DNA of 64,000 nucleotides from Rhizoctonia solani (lineage: Eukaryota > Basidiomycota > Agaricomycetes > Cantharellales > Ceratobasidiaceae), in the NCBI RefSeq assembly GCF_016906535.1, contig NC_057375.1, forward strand, positions 186,001 through 250,000, given 5' to 3'. Positions 59,991 to 64,000 of this stretch are shown here, in pieces. How positions within the stretch are numbered: position 1 is the first letter of the stretch; every line of letters starts with the position of its first letter. The notes beneath the pieces are model-generated. The model was not told the origin of the DNA, did no database searches, and was given only the letters and a program-made list of their open reading frames with translations. Position numbers and translations under genes: made by a program.

Positions 59991-60512
59991 TTGTAAAATT
60001 GACTTTCTGTAGGCTTTGATTGACAACAAGAGGACTCCCAGTACTAGCACAAGGGAAAAAACCGTGATTGGGGCTACTTTGTGGAGCATAATAATCAAAA
60101 GCTCCCCACCCCCACGTAGTACCAAATTGCTATAAGGCTGACAAGCTCTGATCGCCCGCATACCCCAAGTTTTGCCGGAACTCAGTACTCAGCGACCCTA
60201 GACCGCTGAAATACCCGCTTGCCAAAAACCCGCCCATATCACAACCGCCAGGTCTGTTGATTTGTTGTAGGGATAGTCCAACGCTAGGTACTAGATGCAA
60301 GGGTTTAGCGCCAGCCCAGTACAAAAAAACCGCTCATAAGTCCTGTCACAGGCACCCCACTCCCCCACGCCGTTTCAAACATTCCATCCACACGCTCTGG
60401 CGTCCCACACCCGTACTCCTGTCCTCCCAGCCGCTCCTCCCAACGTTCCGTGGCAACCCACTCCCAACCACCCTCTCGCGGCCCATCACCCCCTCCGCAA
60501 CACTTGCCCGGA
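59991..60512 (+). other. Untranslated leader of element C
   Basis: Between primer site and gag ATG. It aligns with the leaders of elements A (from 50823) and, less well, B (from 52998), including the conserved words TAGTACTAGCACAAGGGA-type and GTACCAAATTGCTATAAGGCT. A packaging or dimer role is possible but not shown. Confidence 0.6.
59993..60005 (+). promoter_or_regulatory. Self-primer binding site, element C
   Basis: GTAAAATTGACTT, 2 nt after the LTR end. It is exactly complementary to AAGTCAATTTTAC of LTR copies B and E. Against LTR C itself (AAGTTGATTTTAC) two positions become G-U wobbles. Confidence 0.7.
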
Positions 60513-61696
60513 ATGGAACCAGAGCTGACCACTGCCGCTCTCCTTGAGGCTATCCTCAACCTCACCAACCAAATCGGGTCCTTGCAGGCCCAAATATCAT
60601 CACAAGGCCAACAGCTTGCAGAGCTCAAAGCCATATGCAAGGAAACCAACAACCTTGTTGGTGACAAAGATCAGGGCGGAGCCCAAACCAAGCCTGGCCC
60701 ATCGACTGGGCCTGTCACCCCTCCTACCCACTCAGGGGGGGAAGCCCACACTCCAGGCACGGTTAGGCCTGGGCTCAAAGCCCCATTCTGCCCCTCAAGA
60801 GGAACGGGTTTTGACTCAGAGGACAAAGAACCAAGGCCTCCCAAAAAGGAGCCTCAAGGAACGCCTAGAAGGCACTTGGGATCTCTCACCCCCTTTGACG
60901 CAGGGTCCAGCGTGAAAAGACCCAAGATGGATCTCCCCAACCCCTATAAGGGTGACACCAGGGGACAAAAGGCCACTCAGTGGCTTGATCAAATGATGCT
61001 ATGGGTAGCTCTCCATCGCAATCAGTTTGACGAGGAAGAGCAGATGGTTGTGTGGATTTTATATCACATGACAGATAAACCGCCAACTGGGCTCTCCCCA
61101 TCATTGGGAATATCATCAAGGGCAAGGGTAACCCTCCTACCACCATCCAGGCCCTAACGGCCAAATTCAAGGAAGCCTTTGCCAATCCCGACGCCAAATG
61201 GGCCGCCGCCAGAAAAATTGCGGCTCTTTCCCAATCTACCACCACCTCCGAGTACGTCACAGAGTTCCGCAATCTCATGGCGGAGCTAGACTGGAACAAG
61301 GAGGCCTATATTGCGCAGTTCACGCAAGGCCTCCACTGGAAAGTGAAGGAATTGCTATCAACCAAAGATAGCGTTCCTGACAAACTCAAAGCAATTTTTG
61401 CAGCTTCCATAAAAATTGACAACATTTGCTGCAAAAATGAGGAGAACCGCCCAAAGAAGGCGCCCGCCAAGTCCCCGGTCACCGCGACCACCACCTCCAC
61501 TAGCACCACTCAACGGGTCCGACTATCAGAGGACCCCAATTACGTTACCCCGGAGGAAAGAGACCGTTGCCGCGCATCTGGTCTCTGTGTCAAGTGCGGT
61601 CAAAAGGGGCATGGCATCAAACAGTGCCCTAATGGTTGGAAGGCAACTATCAAGGAAGTTGCCAAGGTAGCTGAGGAGGAATCGGGAAAAGAATGA
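60513..61696 (+). pseudogene. gag of element C, one-base frame break
   Basis: ATG 60513 (MEPELTTAALLEAI) opens a coiled coil (LTNQIGSLQAQISSQGQQLA), a Pro-rich region and the capsid start (LPNPYKGDTRGQKATQWLDQ). Near 61080, after WILYHMTDK, one base is missing; the conserved frame continues one phase over (NWALPIIGNIIKGKGNPPTT) through capsid (FRNLMAELDWNKEAYIAQFT) to a CCHC zinc knuckle (CVKCGQKGHGIKQC, 61588-61630) and TGA 61694-61696. In the unshifted frame translation ends at 61157. About 390 codons in all. The rest looks fresh, so the loss may be recent or an assembly error. Confidence 0.88.
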
Positions 61697-64000
61697 AGTC
61701 AAGGACTGCTGCCAAGCCCCCAACCAAAAAAATGGACAATCTAGATAGTGTAGAATTTGTATCTCTTGCCCTAGATTCAAATAAAAAACCTCTATTATTC
61801 ATCAATCTATATGTCCAAAAATTCCCGGCAGAACCCCTCAAAACCCTCATTGACTCCGGAGCCACATTGAATTTCATTTCCCCCTTGATTGTGGAAAAAT
61901 ATAAAATACCAAAAACCCAACTCAAAAACCCACAAGTTGTGAGAATGTTAGATGGTACAATTTCACAGACTGGTTGCATATGGCACCAGGTTCAACTCGC
62001 GGTCTTGGCCAATGGCCACCCCCACACTATCCCTTTCCTTGTTTGCCCCATAGGCAACACACCGGCTATTCTAGGCATGACATGGTTAACGGCAGAAGCT
62101 CCTTTGATTGATTGGCAACAGGGACTAGTCACCTTCCCTGAACAAGTTCAAATTGCCTCTGAAGAAGAAGCGGACTCAGACCCTTTAGCAGACCTCCCCC
62201 CTCAGTACCATGAGTTTGCTAAAGTCTTTGGCAAAGAAGAATTTAAGGTCCTCCCTCCACATAGGGAGTATGACATCTCTATAGACCTTGTCCCAGACGC
62301 CAAACTGACCCCTGGCCCCATATACGGCATGATGGATGCGGAATCTAAGGCGTTGAAACAACACATCAACAAGGAATTGGCAACGGGCAAGATTTGCCCC
62401 AGCACCTCATCCGCCGGCGCTCCCGTCATGTTTGTAAAGAAGGCAGATGGCTCACTAAGATTGGTAGTCAACTACAGGAAGCTAAATGACGTCACGCACA
62501 AGAACGTTTATCTGCTCCCTAGGCAGGACAACCTCATGGCTAAACTCAGACACGCCAAAGTATTCACCAAATTGGACTTACGCTGGGGATACAATAATGT
62601 TTGGATCAAGGAAGGCAATGAATGGAAGACGGCCTTCAGAACCAAATATGGCCTATTCAAATACTTAGTCATGCCATTTGGTCTCACAAACGCCCCTGTT
62701 GCTTTCCAACATTTCATGAATGACCTATTCAGGGACCTCATCAATGTCACCGTGGTTATTTACTTGGACGACATACTGATCTTCTCAGAAGACCCCAAGG
62801 ACCACCCAACCCATGTAAGGGAAGTCCTGCCACGGCTACTAAGGAATCAACTGTTCTGTAAACTCTCCAAGTGTCATTTTCACGTCACCACAGTAGACTA
62901 TTTGGGCATTGTCATATCCCCCGCTGGCTTCTCCATGGACCAGAAGAAGATTGAAGCAGTCACATCTTGGCCACAGCCCAGAACGGTCAAACAGGTCCAG
63001 GCTTTCTTAGGGTTTGTCAACTACCTCCGCCGGTTCATCCCCAATTTCAGCTTGGTAGCACGCCCCCTCCACAGTCTCACAAGGAAGGAATCCCCATGGT
63101 CTTGGGGGAACCAGGAAGAAGAGGCGTTTCAGGAATTAAAAACCCTAGTCACCAGGTCCCTGGTCCTAATACACTCCAACCCAGCACTGCCTTATTATTT
63201 AGAGACAGATGCATTGGGAGTCGCCATGGGAGCTATTCTAAGTCAAAGAGGATCAGATAACCGGTTGCACCCCATTGCCTATATGTCAAAATCCTTCTCA
63301 GGTGCCAAAGCCAACTACAACACCCATGACAAAGAGCTTCTGGCAATTATAAAAGCATTAGAAGAGTGGCGGATTTTCCTAGAAGCAACGGACAGACCAA
63401 TCCAGGTTTTTACAGATCATAGAAACCTGGAATATTGGATGCAGGCACGGACATTTAACAGAAGGCACGCGCGCTGGCGGATCTTCCTGAGCGACTTCAA
63501 CTTTGAGATACACTATTGCCCAGGAAAACAGTCAGGAAAACCAGACGCCCTGTCCAGAAGGTTGGACTACACGGACAGCCCTCAGGAACCAGAAATCATG
63601 CTCCCAGCAGAGGTCTTTGCCAACACGTCAGAAGCAGAACTTGAAATTGTCACAGAAATCCAAGGAAAACTGAAGGAAGACCCCTCCCTGGAACCTATCA
63701 TCCGTTTCCTGTCAGAAGACGCAGATAACGCACCCCCGTCCATCCGCAAGGTGTATAGGGATTATGATTGGGAGGAAGACCTACTATGGTACCGAGGGAA
63801 GCTAGTGGTCCCAGACTCAGAAATCCTGAAAGAACAATTGCTCAGAGAATTCCATGATTCACCCCTAGCAGGGCATCCTGGACAACAAAGAACCCTGGAG
63901 CTCCTGAGTTGCAACTACTGGTGGCCAGGAATGAAGTCATCCGCCAAGGAATGGGTGGAATGTTGTCCTACCTGCCAAGCCAATTGTTGCGCCCATGCCC
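61663..64000 (+). CDS. pol polyprotein of element C (protease, RT, RNase H, integrase start), partial
   Basis: An uninterrupted frame from 61663 (first ATG 61732) to the window end, about 760 codons without a stop. Aspartic protease: LIDSGATLNFIS near 61850. Reverse transcriptase: LRLVVNYRKLNDVT, FTKLDLRWGYNNVWIKEGNE, FGLTNAPVAFQHFMND and the active-site VIYLDDILIFSED near 62757-62795. RNase H: YYLETDALGVAMGA, NYNTHDKELLAIIKALEEW and TDHRNLEYW. Integrase begins with an HHCC zinc motif (HDSPLAGHPGQQRTLELL ... CCPTC) near 63850-63975. All catalytic residues visible are in place. Probably made as a gag-pol fusion by -1 frameshifting; the gag break would currently block this. Confidence 0.93.
61684..61690 (+). 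promoter_or_regulatory. Candidate -1 ribosomal slippery site (gag-pol)
   Basis: In the gag frame the sequence reads TC[G GGA AAA] GAA TGA, which fits the X XXY YYZ rule (GGGAAAA). The pol frame is -1 to gag and open from 61663, so the 34-nt overlap ends at the gag stop. Gag of element B has AGGAAAA at the same place, which breaks the rule. Confidence 0.6.

Larger units (their letters stand above)
58855..64000 (+). mobile_element. Ty3/Gypsy element, family 1, gag-pol copy (element C, runs off right edge)
   Basis: The most complete element: 5' LTR (split by a nested solo LTR), primer site, leader, gag with one missing base, slippery site and a pol frame open to the window end. Pol order protease-RT-RNase H-integrase is that of Ty3/Gypsy. 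With the self-primer geometry it fits the Tf1/sushi-type chromovirus group; that placement is inference. Confidence 0.9.

Noticed and set aside
1..64000. CRISPR arrays, tRNA and rRNA genes
   Set aside because: I looked for regular spacer arrays, tRNA B-box plus CCA-type arms and rRNA cores and saw none I could support. CRISPR is not expected in a fungus.

Overview
This window is nuclear DNA of a filamentous basidiomycete. The signs are genes broken by many 50-60 nt introns, plant cell-wall glycosidases (GH35, GH115), large NACHT-WD40 NLR-like genes, an Argonaute and Ty3/Gypsy retrotransposons. A Rhizoctonia-like (Ceratobasidiaceae) agaricomycete is my best guess. That guess is inference from gene style and family content, not a database match.

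Layout. 0-8 kb, all on the minus strand: the 5' end of an intact-looking GH35 beta-galactosidase at the left edge, then a second GH35 copy wrecked by four in-frame stops and two frame breaks, then a nodulin-like/MCH1-type MFS transporter. 10.7-15.5 kb (minus): a complete NACHT-WD40 gene (NLR-1, 1,503 aa after splicing). 16.5-20.8 kb (minus): an Argonaute whose PIWI catalytic Asp, Asp and His are all replaced, with a frame break in a G run near the N-terminus. 22.0-24.0 kb (plus): an F-box-like protein with a Ser-rich/acidic tail. 25.3-29.7 kb (minus): a secreted GH115 alpha-glucuronidase. 31.6-36.5 kb (plus): NLR-2 (1,505 aa), a paralogue of NLR-1 in inverted orientation. A roughly 3.6 kb tandem duplication follows, starting inside the NLR-2 WD40 region; it produces a headless NLR-3 WD40 copy (38.0-40.0 kb) and repeats the 3' flank. 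41.9-44.0 kb (plus): a WASP/Las17 homologue (WH1-CRIB-polyproline-WH2-acidic). 44.4-46.3 kb (plus): a multi-exon protein with a helical N-terminus and a four-helix membrane C-terminus.

48.3-64 kb is a transposon graveyard. It begins with a GT-rich degenerate repeat, followed by nested fragments of two related Ty3/Gypsy families. Both families have LTRs with a TATA box exactly 34 nt upstream of a 13-nt motif, and that motif is the perfect reverse complement of a site 2 nt downstream of the same LTR. This is the signature of Tf1-type self-primed reverse transcription. Several solo LTRs keep clean 5-bp target duplications (TATAG, CCAGA, ACCCC). The last element, running off the right edge, has a pol frame without any stop across protease, RT, RNase H and the start of integrase. 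A canonical -1 slippery heptamer lies just before its gag stop, but gag has lost one base.

Biologically the window combines wall-degrading enzymes, a sugar/metabolite-type transporter, an NLR pair with signs of WD40 exchange and site-specific diversification, and an apparently slicer-dead Argonaute. All intron/exon joins were made by eye from splice consensus and family conservation.
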